A DNA stretch of 64,000 nucleotides, taken from Cornus controversa. Its lineage: Eukaryota > Streptophyta > Magnoliopsida > Cornales > Cornaceae. The notes below the pieces were generated by a model. It saw nothing but the letters and a program-made list of their open reading frames with translations, had not been told where the DNA came from and did no database searches. The stretch is from positions 120,345,033-120,409,032 of the forward strand of contig CM048845.1 of assembly GCA_026545225.1 (NCBI GenBank). Direction: 5' to 3'. The translations under genes and the position numbers were made by a program. This document shows positions 47,490-60,347 of the stretch, piece by piece. Position 1 is the stretch's first letter. The number at the start of each line of letters is the position of its first letter.

Positions 47490-47709
47490 TATATGTATGT
47501 GTGTGTATATATATATATCAACACTTATTTTTAAAATAAACTTAAATTTTTCTTAACAATTATACTATGATATTATTGTTAGAAATATATTGTGAAGTAT
47601 CGGATGCATGGTCGAATTATCTAAAAAGTATTGGATACGTGTTAGAAATAAAAAAAACATATTTTAAAAATATGGGTCGTTAGTCTTGTAAAAGTATCTG
47701 TGCTTCCTA
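47209..47709. mobile_element. Non-autonomous hAT element with 8-bp target duplication
   Basis: The left end has TCTAGAAAGTATGGATACGG and the right end, read on the opposite strand, TAGGAAGCACAGATAC. These ends resemble the GCACGGATACGG family of plant hAT elements. GCTCCAAA flanks both sides (47201-47208 and 47710-47717). Subterminal GATACGG-type units are repeated on the left. The interior is AT-rich, with (TA)n at about 47460-47515 and no coding sequence. Confidence 0.82.
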
Positions 47710-48609
47710 GCTCCAAACAAACATAAAATATTTTCTTTAAAAAAAAAAAATCTTATACAACTTTTTCCTATAAAATGCTTTTATTTTCTGGTGTTTGGCA
47801 AACATCTTAAAAATATTTTTTGAAATATTTTTTGGTGTTTGGCTTATGAGGATATTTTTAAATGAGAATCAAATTTCTTATGAAAATCAAACTTGCATTC
47901 TTACCAAAACCATGAATTTGCCAACGACCCTCAATTCACTAATTATTCAATCTCAATCTCTCTCTCTCCCCTGTCCATTAGTCTAACTGTTTCTTTTAGA
48001 GCAATCTCATCATATAATATTTATAAAAATAACCAATTCCAACAACAACCACCCATCTATTATCTCCAACAAAATTACGTGTGCTTATACAAGAAAATGT
48101 CAAAAAATTAATTTAAAACTATTTTAAGTATTCCTTTTTTAGAAATTATTTCTCATGTTTACATTCTTCGAATTCTATCTTCAGCTATCGTTGATGGTGG
48201 ACACGATGAGTTAAGCTCGAGCCATTTTCTACATCGGACAGAATAGCCAGATGTAGAAAGTACAATTTTAATGACTTATTAGGCCTCTCATTGCTTTCAT
48301 TTGTCTCTCAATATATATATAAAAAAAAAAACTGTAGAATATTGATGTCTCCCAATACATCAAGACCAATGAACAAAGAGAGACTCTACTAGTTCAGCAT
48401 AGACATTAATGAAACTCAGTCCAATTGAACCAACACAATAGCGAAAGAACACAAGATAGATTAAACCCAGAACTCAATATTAAGTTTTAATATCACCTTG
48501 ATCCAGTACCAACTCGTAAGAAAAAATTCAAATAAACCATACTCATAATAAATAAATAAAACAAAAAAAAGATAAAATCAAAACAAGCTCTATGTGTAAA
48601 CCAGGTAAA

Positions 48610-48860
48610 AGAAGCTCCCCTAGAACTAGGCCCGACAAAATGAACAGGTTGGGTCCGAGTCAAATATGAATGGGTTGAATATGACTCATATTCACTCGCT
48701 ACAAGCGGGTCAAATATGAATCAAATCAAAACAATTTCGGTCATCCCGCCATGACCCAATAACCCAATTTCAAAACAGATTGAGTATGATGGTTAGGCCA
48801 AACCAGACCCGGAAATTTTTTGACCTGACTTTTTTAAACCTGGACACCCCCTGCACTTCT
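48610..48860. repeat. Dispersed-repeat remnant with GGGTCAAATATGAA units
   Basis: The blocks GGTCAAATATGAAT and GAGTCAAATATGAATGGG, and CCCGACAAAATGAAC at the left with ACCCGGAAATTTTTTGACC at the right, are typical of plant MITE-like repeats rich in GGGTC. No clean terminal repeats or target duplication were found. Confidence 0.35.
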
Positions 48861-48999
48861 GTCATTCATCTGTTATGCTGTACAAAATGCACTAAATAAT
48901 GAATAAAAACATTTTAAAAAAAAAAACTACTACTATCCAGTTATCAAACTAATACATACAAGCTTGTAATGATAAATAATAAAAAAGATACAAACATAC

Positions 49000-51920
49000 A
49001 AAATAGGATCCGGCCCCTCTTCAAAGATTTGAAGAAGCTGCAAAAAAAAAATTGATTACAATTTTCAGTATTCATATATAATAAATCACTTGGAAAGGCC
49101 ATAAGTTGGATTTGAATAAACTACACAAAAGCATGAACAATTATCAGTATATATATATATATATAAATACCAAGTTTTCTTTGGCTCACTTTAACATCAA
49201 TAGAAAAAAGAAAAACATATACTAAGAAAGAAAAAAACCAAGAAATACAGATCTTGACGAACAGAAAAAAGAAAGATACTAAGAAAGAAAATGAGGAAAG
49301 AAACAAAAAAGAAGGAAAGCTTGTTGGGTTTTGTTAATGGCCCAAATACAATTTCAACAATTAAAAGCAAACCAAGCACAACAATCAAATTCTACTAAAT
49401 TAACAATGGATATACTGCCTCAAAATTCAAGATATTGGAAACTTAGATAATGACCCAAGTTCTTTGAAATTAGAGCTCATGCATGAAGTAAACACATGCA
49501 ATTAATTACTCCTTCAGAAGATTTCATTTAATGAATAATTGCAGGGCCAAATACACAGGGTCATGGAAACCCCAAGTCCACCATGAAAACAAAACCCAAA
49601 AAGGGCACCACAGCCAAGAAAAACAATCTAGCAAATAATGAATACAAACAACAAACCCAAAGGAAACAAATTTGGACAAAGACAATAAGACATACACAGT
49701 TGAATTTCTAAGAAATCAAGAATTTTCAACTGCCAAAAGCATCTCTCTCTTAATATTACTGATGACACCATTTGAGCAACAGATAATCAGATTTTCTTTT
49801 AATTTCTTTTTCTTTTTCTTTTTGACAAGTAGTATATAATTAATAAATGCGTCAATATTGATGTTTTATTCGAAAAACCCCTCAGATTTATGAACAGAGA
49901 CCATTTTTTAAAAGCTCTACAATCTTTTTTCAAGGGATACATGAAGAACTGAATATATATATACATAAACAATTGTGAGATTGTTACAAGACTAAAGCCA
50001 GTAAGCCACTGCCAACTCCACCATCATAACATGATAATATGAAAAATGAATCAGAGAAAGTAAAAAAGCACATTTAAGAGCTACTACAATATTGAGCTAA
50101 CCCATTATATATTTAGGCAGATTAGTTGCAAGCATTATACCAAAGAGAATGCAAAATAGAAGATTTATGAGATCTGAACTTTATCTACATCTATATCATA
50201 TTTGAACAACTTATTTCCACAAATGAGCAACAAAAATTATTATTTTGATCACTGATTTACATGTTCTATTATATAGCAGTTGTTCTTTGTTCAGAATCTT
50301 TCTTCAAATAGGGCCCCCACTAATCTCTCAATAGATCCAAAAAATTCACTATCTCCCCCATAGATTTACACTTTGTTCCAAAAGCCTAACAAAAAAGAAA
50401 AGTGATAAGGGAGATTTTTCACGTTGACAATTTGACCAGTTGAGTTAAGGTTGAGTGAATTTGAATTTAATACTCCAAGATTACAGCAAGATGATGAGGT
50501 AGTTTAAATATTTCCCTCTTTCACGAAGTGTTTACAGTGAATCTCAGGAGACACGTCTTCCCCTCATTCACGAAGTGGTTATAGTGAATCTCGAGAGACA
50601 CGTCTTTGACAACCAACTCAGACGACTACTATAAAGTAGTGAGATTAATAAACTAGGTAAGTACAACCATGACAATGATTAACCTGAGAAAGAGCATTAA
50701 ATACGCTATCAACAGACTTGATCGTCGGAGGGTCCTTGGCCAGCACCATGCTACACGCCATCTCTCCTCATTTATTGACAGATCAACTAACTTGATCGTT
50801 GGAAGGTCCTTGGCCAGCACCACACCGGTGCCACCAATGTGATTTCATTTTTCATTTTGCAACAAACGACGTCATCCCGGACTGTGCTATTTTTTTCCTC
50901 AACAAAAAGTAATAATAGTTCTTAATCATCCCAATAGGAGTCACTTGTTGGAAAAATTCTGCACCATAATTGCCATATTACAATTTGAACTTCTATGTAT
51001 TTTAAAAGTAAACTTGACAATACAACTCTTTGCCATCTCTACTAAATAAATTGTTCTATTTCTTCCTTGAAGCTCGTGATTCTTTTTAGTTGTATGCATA
51101 TCTAAAGATTAATAGTTTACCATTGGGTTCAGAGCAACCAGACTGAATCTACTAATACGAATACAAAATTCAATATTTTTAAGCAACCATTTTCTCATCT
51201 CCTTGACCTCTCTCTTAAATTAAGCATTTGGGCCGAATATGCAAATATCATCAAATTTTAATTTCTCAATTTGAATCAATCGTTCAAGGTGCACTCAATT
51301 AATTTAAATAATAATAAATAAAAAAGATTGTCACTAGTCCATTATAACAAACAACACTGTAATTCTTCAACATAAATATAGAAGAATCCAAAAGTAAAAG
51401 CCTGGAAACTTACCTGTCTGGAATATAAATTGTAGTCTTTGTGGGCTCGAGGAACTTCTCCAATACCTTCTTCACAAAAGCTTATTCATCTTCTTCACAG
51501 TACTCCACTTGCGCCACACTCTTGTTCAAAAATTTCAAATTGGGTGAACCCAAATACTTCAAATTGGGTAATGTTTTATAATTATAATTTCAAAATTTGT
51601 ATTTACATATATATATATACACACACACATATCCAAATGCAAATATGTTAAACGTATAAGGAGAGAGAGAGGATCATTGAATTGAGAAGAGGCCGATGGT
51701 CAGGGGCGAGTGTTTTGGACAAAGGTTTATGGTTTCACAGTGAAGAGAGAGACAAAACACAGAGAGAGGTTTTCACGCACAAGAAGGTTTCACTGTGGTG
51801 TGAAGAGAGAGAGTGTTCTGGTGTGGAGAGAGAGGAAGGTTTTGCAGATGTGAGTTCGATCCGTTTCAGATAGAGAAAGAGTGACGCGTCAATGGTGTCG
51901 GGTCGATCGCGCTTCACGAT
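49000..51920 (-). ncRNA. Possible spliced transcript without an evident ORF
   Basis: On the minus strand a CT-rich, leader-like stretch (51890-51660) leads to ATTCCAGACAG|GTAAGTTT, a consensus donor at 51414. Far downstream, TTTTTTTTTGCAG|CTTC at 49037 is a strong acceptor, followed 38 bases later by a GTATGTTT donor. The leader has no sustained coding frame. This could be the 5' untranslated part of a gene whose coding exons I could not find, a noncoding RNA, or chance signals in AT-rich DNA. Confidence 0.22.
50521..50830. repeat. Two short direct duplications
   Basis: TCACGAAGTG-TTA-AGTGAATCTC with AGACACGTCTT occurs at 50521 and 50568 (47-bp period). ACTTGATCGT-GGA-GGTCCTTGG with CCAGCACCA occurs at 50716 and 50790 (74-bp period). 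Such paired short repeats are common in promoter or LTR remnants; no owner is identified. Confidence 0.75.
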
Positions 51921-52179
51921 GCAGAGTAACTTTACAGGAGAGCTAGTGTATACTCTACGGCACTATCGTGCATTTGCCACCGTGACTATTAGATGAAATA
52001 ATTATGGACCTTTGATAGCTTAACACATTTTACTAAACTTAAATGTAATATAAATATAGATATTTTTCAAGCTTTTAGGACAACCAAACACCGAGTACAA
52101 AACTTTTTAAGGGAGCTGCTCAGCAGTATCCTTTAGATCTTCACTTTCATCTTTAAAGTACAGTAAAAAAAAAAAATTA

Positions 52180-53931
52180 GGGTTAAATTCACTCTATTTC
52201 TTTAAGTTTGGTCAAATTATACTCCGATGATAGTTTTATTTTTATTTCTTTTAAAGTTTTAGGACATATGCTCAAAGACACCCCTCATTTTTTTTTTCTC
52301 AAAAGAACACTTGAACAAATGGCCATTTTGCCCTTCCTTTGTGTGAAAAGACAATTACAACCTTATGCATTAAATGATATTAAAAAATAAACTAAAAATC
52401 ATATGGACCAAAATGCCCTCAACATAATTGACACAATTACAACAACTGAGTTTTCACTCTCGGCTTCAATGGTGGGTCTTCCAGCCTGGTGCTCCAGTGA
52501 TGATCAGAATGGAGTTCCAGTAGCGACAATGCTAGTACGGAGGTTGGCTTGATGGAACTGTGAATGGTGGGTCTTCAATGGAGAAGTGAGTCTCTTCGAG
52601 TCTTCGCGGCAATGAATGAAAAAGAAAGTGGTGGAGCTCCAATTGATGGTAATTGGCGGTGGCTCTCTGCTGGGATGACAGTGATGCCTTCGGGTGGAGT
52701 TGATGGTGATCAGTGGTGGCCATCTCAATCACCTTTGTCTACATGCTGCCAGTGCGTGTGCGCATGACCTGTCACATTCTTCCTCCTCTAGTTACATGCG
52801 CAGAGAACTTGTTTTGTGTACTGTTCACTGCCAGCTAGCCCTGTTCTGCCCCTATTCGACCCATATCTGACCTCCATTTATTCCAAATTGCATACCAATC
52901 AACTCTCCATTTCCCAATCTACATCTTGAAATTAAAATCTCCTTCAACCATAGTCTAGATTAAAAGTTTCCAAATTATAAATTTTTAGGTTTTGATTCTC
53001 AATCCAAAACTCCTTCAATCCGCCTCCCAACACATCAAATTAACACAATAATAATGTTTAATAGGCAACATAACACTAAAACCATCAATTGGAACAATGG
53101 TAATCACCTTTCTCATCCTCGAATTTTGGTTTATTCAATTCATATGTGTGTGTATATATATGTGTGTGTGGGTGTGTGAATAGTATGTGAAATAATGATG
53201 AATAAGTGATAAATTACCCACTGTCTTCACCGAAGAAAATCGATCACTTATCATCACTACCATTGTCGAAACTCTCCATTCAAATGTAACCCACCGGAGC
53301 ATCACCTAACTCCATGTCCAGAACCACCATCTTCTCCGTCAAGCAACCACTGTGCCACCACCATGCAAGTCGGGCTTCCACTGTGATTTTTGCCAAGCCT
53401 CGCCACCATCCTCCGTCGAGCATCACAACCCCGTGGCTTCACCACCAATTGATTCATCAGAGAACTATTCAGCCAAAAACCTTCCCGGAAGCTTCATTTC
53501 TCGATTCGCCGCCGATGAACATAGAAAGGGCTTTGACATCCTCGTCGACCCCTCAAGCGCGAAGGCACCACCACAGTCTTTGCCAACCTCGGCGGCGTGT
53601 CAATGGAGACCCACCAAGCCCTCACGTGATCCACCACCATCTGAATCTATGTTGATTTGAAAACAGAGAACATAGGGTTTGCACAAACGGAGAGAGAGTG
53701 TGAATTCAAAATTGAAAGTAATAATTAGGGGTATTAAGGACTTTTCAATTTAAGAGATATTTGAAATATAATGTGATATTATAATGTAATTGGCAAAATT
53801 CTCTTTTCAGATTTAAAATTTACTCAGGTCACTTGAAAATTGAATTTAGGGGAGGTGAAAGAAATAAAGACAAAACGGTCTATCTGAGTGTAATTTGACC
53901 GAACCTCGGGGGAGGTCAATGAATTTAACCC
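52180..53931. mobile_element. TIR-bounded DNA element, 1.75 kb
   Basis: Left end GGGTTAAATTCAC... with AAGTTTGGTCAAATTATACT; right end, opposite strand, GGGTTAAATTCATTGACC with AGGTTCGGTCAAATTACACT. The inverted similarity extends over about 80 bp with gaps. The GGGTTAAATTCA ends resemble the GGGTAAAT ends of the element at 7974-12036, so both may belong to one superfamily (Mutator-like suspected). No clear target duplication. Inside, 53310-53655 is GC-rich and has overlapping open frames (up to 113 codons) with Pro/Ser/His-rich reading and no family match; no transposase is seen. Confidence 0.6.
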
Positions 53932-56900
53932 AATTTTTATTCTTATATTTTTTATATTTTAACTGTCCTTATTTGATAAGGTTAGAATTTTTGGCTCCAA
54001 ATTGTAACTTCTCTCTCACTTTCCCTCTCTTTTTTGGCGTAAAAAGATTTCAGAAATCTATAAATCACGCAACCCTAATTTTCAGACTATATTATTTGAG
54101 TTGATTTTAAAAAATATTATTTCTTCTTGTTGAATCAATTTATCAATATTTATTTTAGAAGTATAAAAGTTTAGGATTCAATATAATGATTTTGAAAGTA
54201 TCAGTCAAATGCATGTCATTAGGATAATAAAATTTACATTAGATAAATTGGGAAGAAGTTGTTAAGAATAGATTACCTAGATAAATATTAAAAAAAGTAC
54301 TTGAGTTGGAAACAAACATTATATCAATTAATAAAACATATTTGAAAAAAAATTAATTGTATTTAAAATCAAAAGAAAGTTTAATTTCACTTAAATAAGA
54401 ATTATGATATATAGTTCTTTAAGAAACTAAGGAAAGCTTTTTTTTATTTTAATAAGGAACTTTTAGAAATTAAAAGATGAAAATATAAAAACATGGACTC
54501 TATGAAATCCTTTTCCTAGAAATTGTAATTGTATTAATTTAGCTAAGGAGCTTTTGCAACGAAATTTCAAAAAATAAAAAAAAATTAATATGATGTTTTT
54601 CGTCCTTTACTTTTTATTTTTTCTCTTCCTTTCTGTTTTGTTTGTTCACAAATTGATAGTATGTTTCTAATTTTTAATTTATGTTATTTTATAAATAAGA
54701 CACATGAAAAATAAATTACATGTTTGGTAAGTAAAAAGACAATATTTCAAAATTTGAATTCTTTTAGTTATATAGTATAAGCACATGAATAACAAGTTTT
54801 AATTGAAAAATGTGTAAATTATAGTATCTGGGTGGTAATAAATGAATTGTTATATTGTAAACCTACAGCAAAACAAATCAATCACAAATTACTTGGGATA
54901 ACAAGTATGCACTTGAATTTCTTTTTTAAGAAAGATAAAATAGAATTAAAATTTAGTTTTGATTTAGAAAGACAATTAGGGTATTAAAAATATAAGAATC
55001 AAATATGATATAACATAGAACCACTTATATAATTTTACTTTACAAAAAGATAGAAGTAGAGTGTCGAAGGATATTGGTGAAGTGTCAATATCAACTCCCA
55101 TTTTTAATGATACAGATTTAAAACTAAATGGAAAGAGAAAAAAATGTGTTTGTTCGGAATAAACAGTAGCCGTGCAATAACAATATCAAAAATGTTTTTA
55201 TTTTTGCACTATAGTACATAAAACATAGAAAGTATGAGAATGATGCTTTCTTTTTTCTCCACAAAAATGAAAAAGGGTTTCATACTTCAGGAAAACAAAA
55301 ACATATTACTTGACACGATTTTTATTTTTATTTTTGCTTCCGTAAGGGTTGCCATAACACAAAACATTTCTTATTAGTCAACGCCCCTCAGTCTTACCGT
55401 GAATATAATTTTTTAAATTCTTGAGAATTGTTTTTAGTAAAATGAATCAAATATATATTTTTTTCTTTTTTCTTTTCCGCAAAGAACAAATCATTATGTA
55501 ATTGAAAATTCAACAACTCTACGTAGTAGTTGAATTGTGGATTTATAATTGTTGCATTTCGTCTCAAGAAAGTGTGAAGTAGCACTAAATTACAATACCC
55601 GGTAGTTCATAATTTTTTTATATGCTTCTACAATGTGTAATTAACTATCTTATTAAATAGATGGTAGAATTATTTAGTGACTATTTTTCTTTTTCTTTTT
55701 TGTTTTGTTTTTTATTTTATTTTATTTTATTTTATTTTTCTTCATCTTTTCTTTTTTCCTTTCTTTTTTTTTTTTTTTTGCGCGCACCCTTTGCCTAATT
55801 AAGGAATTCTGATAAAAAAAAAAAATGGCTTGTTGGCCCGCTTTTGAGCTAAAACGTTTTTTTGTTTTAAGAATGCACATGTTCCATCTTTCTTATGTTA
55901 ATTAACCCCACCTCTATTTATTAAAAGATATTATAGTAGTTCAGATTTTTACTAACATTTAGTTAGTTATTTAAGTCCAATCCGATTAAATAAAATATTT
56001 AATTAGTTTACTTAAACCCAATTCCATAACAACCTCTTGTAATATAATAATTTTTCAATATAATTTTCTATATATATTATATTATGAGTAAAAAACGTGC
56101 AAGAAACACCTTTGTTATTTGGTTTATTCATATAACTCTCTATAATTTCAAATTCGAAGCAAATTATCCCTTATTACAAATTCATAATGTCATATTTTTT
56201 TGAAAATTCAAAAATACCCTTTTTTGTCATTTCACGTTTTGGCTTTCTTTTTCAATTATTTATTTATGAAGTAAGGGTATTTTAATCATTTTATTGTTCA
56301 TATTGAAGATTTGTCTTTATTTGCCCAAATTAAAAAATGTAGGAGGTTTTGCTAACAACACGAGGTCTTTGCACATTTTCTACCTAGCCGAGGAATTTTA
56401 TACACTTTACCCTTATATTATATATGTAATATGTATGGATTCTTGTAATGGTGGGGAGAAATAAATATTACATGTATAAGTTCATTCTCTCTCTTTCATT
56501 TATTTCTTTTTTTTATTAAAAAATTTATTAATTTTTCGTTCTTCAAAACCCTAATCTTATTTCTCTTAATTGTTTTTCTAATACTCTTGTATATATTGAA
56601 TCTATTTATACATAATGACATATAAATATTATATATATAGTATACATATGTTTATCCACATATATTTATACAATTGTATACCTTTGTTCATATACATAAT
56701 ATAAACAAATATTATATTGATTAAAAGAAAATATTGCCCCCAATGGTAGAATCCTGGCTTCGCTCCTGGTGGAGTGGGATTTGAATTCAAGGGGCAGTGT
56801 ACTTGATAAAAATAAATAAATAGATTTTAGTGACCCATTCTAAACAAAATTGCTTTAAAGTGACCATAAAGTTAAGAAAAGATAAATAGTCACCAAATTT

Positions 56901-57385
56901 AAAACTTAAATGCTATTAAGTGACCATTTGATGATTTATTACATATATGTCCTTGTGATACTTTTTTTTTTCAAGGCAAAAATAACTTAATTTCATTAAA
57001 ATTAGTTTGAATAAGATGAATAACATTGACGCTAACAACTCCACTCACCTCCCTCGCTCTTACTTTATATTGTCCCGTGATTCAGTCCATGGGCAACCCA
57101 ATCATGAGAGACTTTCTGTTCTTTGGCATAATTGTAATAAATGATAGAAGTAATATGGATACAGATCAAATTTAATACAGAATTAATATATATATAGTAA
57201 TCACCAAATTTCTTTGCAATTGTTCAGAAATTCATATTCATCACTAGGAACCAACATTATGCGTCAGGAAATTTTTTCCATTTAATAGCTTTTAAAACAG
57301 GGAACATTTGAGCTGTGAAAACACCATTGGAAGTTAGACCCATAATTTGTAATCATCCCCATCAATCTCTCTTAAAGGAAGCTTC
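53932..57385. other. AT-rich gene-poor region
   Basis: No coding frame above background. Homopolymer and (TTTTA)n-like runs occur at about 55700-55780. A stretch at about 56090-56410 with TAAAAAACGTGCAAGAAACACC at its left and CACATTTTCTACCTAGCCGAGG at its right looks MITE-like. The sequence CCTGGCTTCGCTCCTGGTGG at about 56753 resembles the end of a GGCGGAGCCA-type hAT element. None can be bounded. Confidence 0.55.
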
Positions 57386-57746
57386 TGTTGCGAAAATTAA
57401 CAGAAAAGATCAGACTCACAAGCAAAGACACATAGATTTACAAGGTTCACCCAAAATTTAGGGTTACGTCCTTGGTGTTGCAGGGTTTTCACTATGATGA
57501 GAAAAACATGATACAATTATAGAGAGTTTAGATTGTATATATAGGCACCTCCTAGGGCTACATAACAAAGTATGAAATTACCAAAATATCCTTCTAAAAA
57601 ATTTAGGTCAGGGGCAAGCCCCCAAACCCCCACCTTCCGGGCAAGGGGGAGTTGCCCCCTGCAACCTCCCGCCAATTTACAGTGAAGTTGGATCTGCAAA
57701 GTTGGGTCATGGTGTACAATATAATTAGGCTCCACAATTCCTAACA
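57386..57746 (-). repeat. 3' LTR of a copia fossil
   Basis: On the minus strand the segment begins TGTTAGGAATTGTGGAGCC directly after a purine-rich CAAGTGGGAGAT and ends TTTTCGCAACA: the polypurine tract and TG...CA form of a copia 3' LTR. A TATA-like CTATATATAC lies at about 57536. The LTR is 361 bp, and about 95 bases separate it from the end of the RNase H-like frame. Confidence 0.75.
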
Positions 57747-57841
57747 ATCTCCCACTTGGAGACTAATAATATCAATCTACAAACTCCCTCATGCTCATGT
57801 CCTAAACCATAGCAAAACACCGCAACAATTATCTTCTCTGC

Positions 57842-59295
57842 TCAAGCTCGAACACCAACTGAAGTTAAGCATAGCTTCAGTTTCTCAACAGTCACTGCCT
57901 TAGTTAACATATCTGCTGGATTCTGACTTCTATGGATCTTCTCAAGTGATAACACGTTGTCATCCAAAAACGAATAAATGAAGTAGTACCTCAACTGTAT
58001 ATGCTTCGTTCTATAATGATACACCAGATTCTTAACAAGATGAATAGCATTATGACTGTCACTATATAGAATACTGTTCTTTCTCTCCTTACCCAACTTT
58101 TCCAAGAACCTCTGTAGCCAAACCATCTCCTTGCTCGCTTCTGCAACTACAACATATTAGCTTCTGCGGTCGAGAGAGCCACAATCTTCTGTAACTGAGA
58201 GACCCAACTCACTACTGTACCACCCAAAATATACACATACCTAGTAGTACTCTTCCTATTATCCATATCACCAGCTAAGTCTGAATCAACATAACCCTGC
58301 AACGCAATACCCGACCCAGTAAAACATAATGATGTATCTGTGATACCTTTTAAGTATCTAAGGATCCATTTTGCTACCTCTCAATGTTGTTTGCATAGAT
58401 TACTCATGTACTTGCTCACAACTCCCACTGCATGTGCTATGTCTGGCCTAGTATAAACCATGACATATATCAAACTGTCGATAGCTGAAGCATATGGAAC
58501 ATTTTTCATGTGTGCTCGTTCCACTTCTATCTTAGGTGACTGCTCCTTAGTTAGTTTAAAATGACTAGCTAATGGGGTGCTCATTGGTTTTGCATCTTGC
58601 ATGCTGAACTGGTTAAGACCCTTTTTAACATACTCTGCTTGTAATAACTTTAGAGTACCACCCACTTTGTCCCTGCAAATCCTCATACTAAGAATATGCT
58701 TTGCATCACCTAGATTTTTCATTGCAAAGTGCTCAGACAACTGTCTCTTCAGATTATTAATCTCATTAAGACTTGAACCTACAATTAACATATTATCCAC
58801 ATACAAAAGCAAAATAATATAACTGCTGTCAAACCTCTTCACATAACAACAGTGATCTGCCTGACACCTTTTATAACCACTACCACACATGAATCCATCG
58901 AACTTCTTGTACCACTGTCTTGGGACCTGCTTCAAATCATACAAGTTCTTTTTCAGCTTGTATACCAAACCCTCTTTACCAGTCACTATGAATCCCTGTG
59001 GCTGTCTCATGTAGATGTCTTCCTCTAAATCACCATGAAGGAAAATAGTCTTCACATCTAATTGCTCAAGATGCAAGTTTTTTGCAGCCACGATTCCTAG
59101 TACCAATCTGATAGTAGTCAGCTTCACAATCGAAGAGAAAATCTCAGTGTAGTCAACACATTCTTTCTGTTGAAATCCCTTCACAACCAATCAGGCTTTG
59201 TAGCGTTTGTTGCTGTCAACTCCCATGTCTGATTTGACATGAGTGAGTCCATTTCATCCTGTATAGCTAACTCCCACTTGGCTGAATCGATAGTA
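57842..59295 (-). mobile_element. Ty1/copia retrotransposon fossil, reverse transcriptase and RNase H region
   Basis: Minus-strand protein pieces match plant copia pol: [56 protein letters not shown], the polymerase box LLLYVDNMLIVG, and the RNase H end with LYSDSHNAIHL and NPADMLTK. The order is as in an intact element, followed by a 3' LTR, but everything upstream of reverse transcriptase is absent. The frame is broken several times. It ends at about 59295, where an oppositely oriented gypsy piece begins. Confidence 0.92.
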
Positions 59296-60268
59296 GACTT
59301 TTATGTTGATTTGATGCCTGACACATCGCCTATATCTAGAGCACCTTACAGGATGGCACTTGTGGAGCTCAAAGAGCTCGAGAGTCAAATACAGGAGTTG
59401 CAGGATCGAGACTTTATTCATCTTAGCACTTCTCTTTGGGGTGCACTTGTTTTATTTGTAAAGAAGAAGGATGGTTCAATTCGATTGTGCATTGATTATC
59501 GTGAGTTGAACAAAGTGACTATCAAAAAACAAATACCCACTCTCTCGTATTGAAGATTTGTTTGATCAGTTCCGTGGTGCACAAGTATTCTCTAAGATTA
59601 ATTTGAGGACAAGTTATCATCAGTTAAAGGTTAGAGAGGATGACATACCCAAGACTACATTTAGGACTCGATATGGGTTGTATGAGTTCGCAGTCATGCC
59701 TTTTGGGCTGACTAATGCACTAGATACCTTCATGGATTTGATGAACAGAATCTATAGACCATATTTGGATTATTTTGTGGTAGTATTTGTTGATGATATT
59801 CAAATCTACTCTAAGTCTAAAGAGGAGTATGAGGATCATTTGAGGATTACACTTCACACTTTGCATGATCATCAGTTGTACGCTAAGTTTACGAAGTGTG
59901 AATTTTGGTAGAAGCAATTTGGTTTTATGGGACATGTGATTTTAGGCAAAGGTGTATCGGTTGACCTTACCAAGATGGAAGCGATATTAAATTGGGAGCA
60001 ACCTATTACAGTGACGGAGATTCGAAGTTTCTTGGGATTGACGGGTTACTACCGTCGATTTATTGAGGGGTTTTCTCGAATTTTTGCTTCGATGACTAAG
60101 TTGACTAGGAAGGGTGTAAAGTACTTGTGGATGATCGATGCCAGCAATCATCTGATGAGCTGAAAGCTAGGTTGACATCGCCCCAGTACTTACGATACCA
60201 GTCAGTGGTGAGGGTTTATGGTCTACTCGGATGCTTCACATCAGGGGTTAGGATGTGTATTAATGCAT
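59291..60268 (+). mobile_element. Ty3/gypsy retrotransposon fossil, reverse transcriptase region
   Basis: Plus-strand pieces match plant gypsy pol: [39 protein letters not shown], the polymerase boxes VMPFGLTNA and [10 protein letters not shown], then [11 protein letters not shown] and SFLGLTGYYRRFIEGFSRIF, and the start of RNase H (YSDASHQGLG wording). The piece begins directly at the copia fragment and stops where a dispersed 79-bp repeat begins. LTRs, integrase and gag are absent. The frame is broken several times. Confidence 0.92.
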
Positions 60269-60347
60269 GATGTTGTTTTAAAAGTGTAAAATAACTCACA
60301 AGTATACGAATCTATTGAAGTATAGATCGGTAAGAACGAGATCGAAC
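60269..60347 (+). repeat. 79-bp dispersed repeat, copy 2
   Basis: Starts at the end of the gypsy fragment with GATGTTGTTTTAAAAGTG and ends GAGATCGAAC; inverted relative to 39532-39610. It probably marks one end of a larger unclassified repeat. Confidence 0.85.

Noticed and set aside
53314-53660. Frames of 113 and 102 codons as a real gene
   Set aside because: They overlap in different phases, are His/Pro/Ser-rich, and lie inside a TIR element without a promoter or family match.
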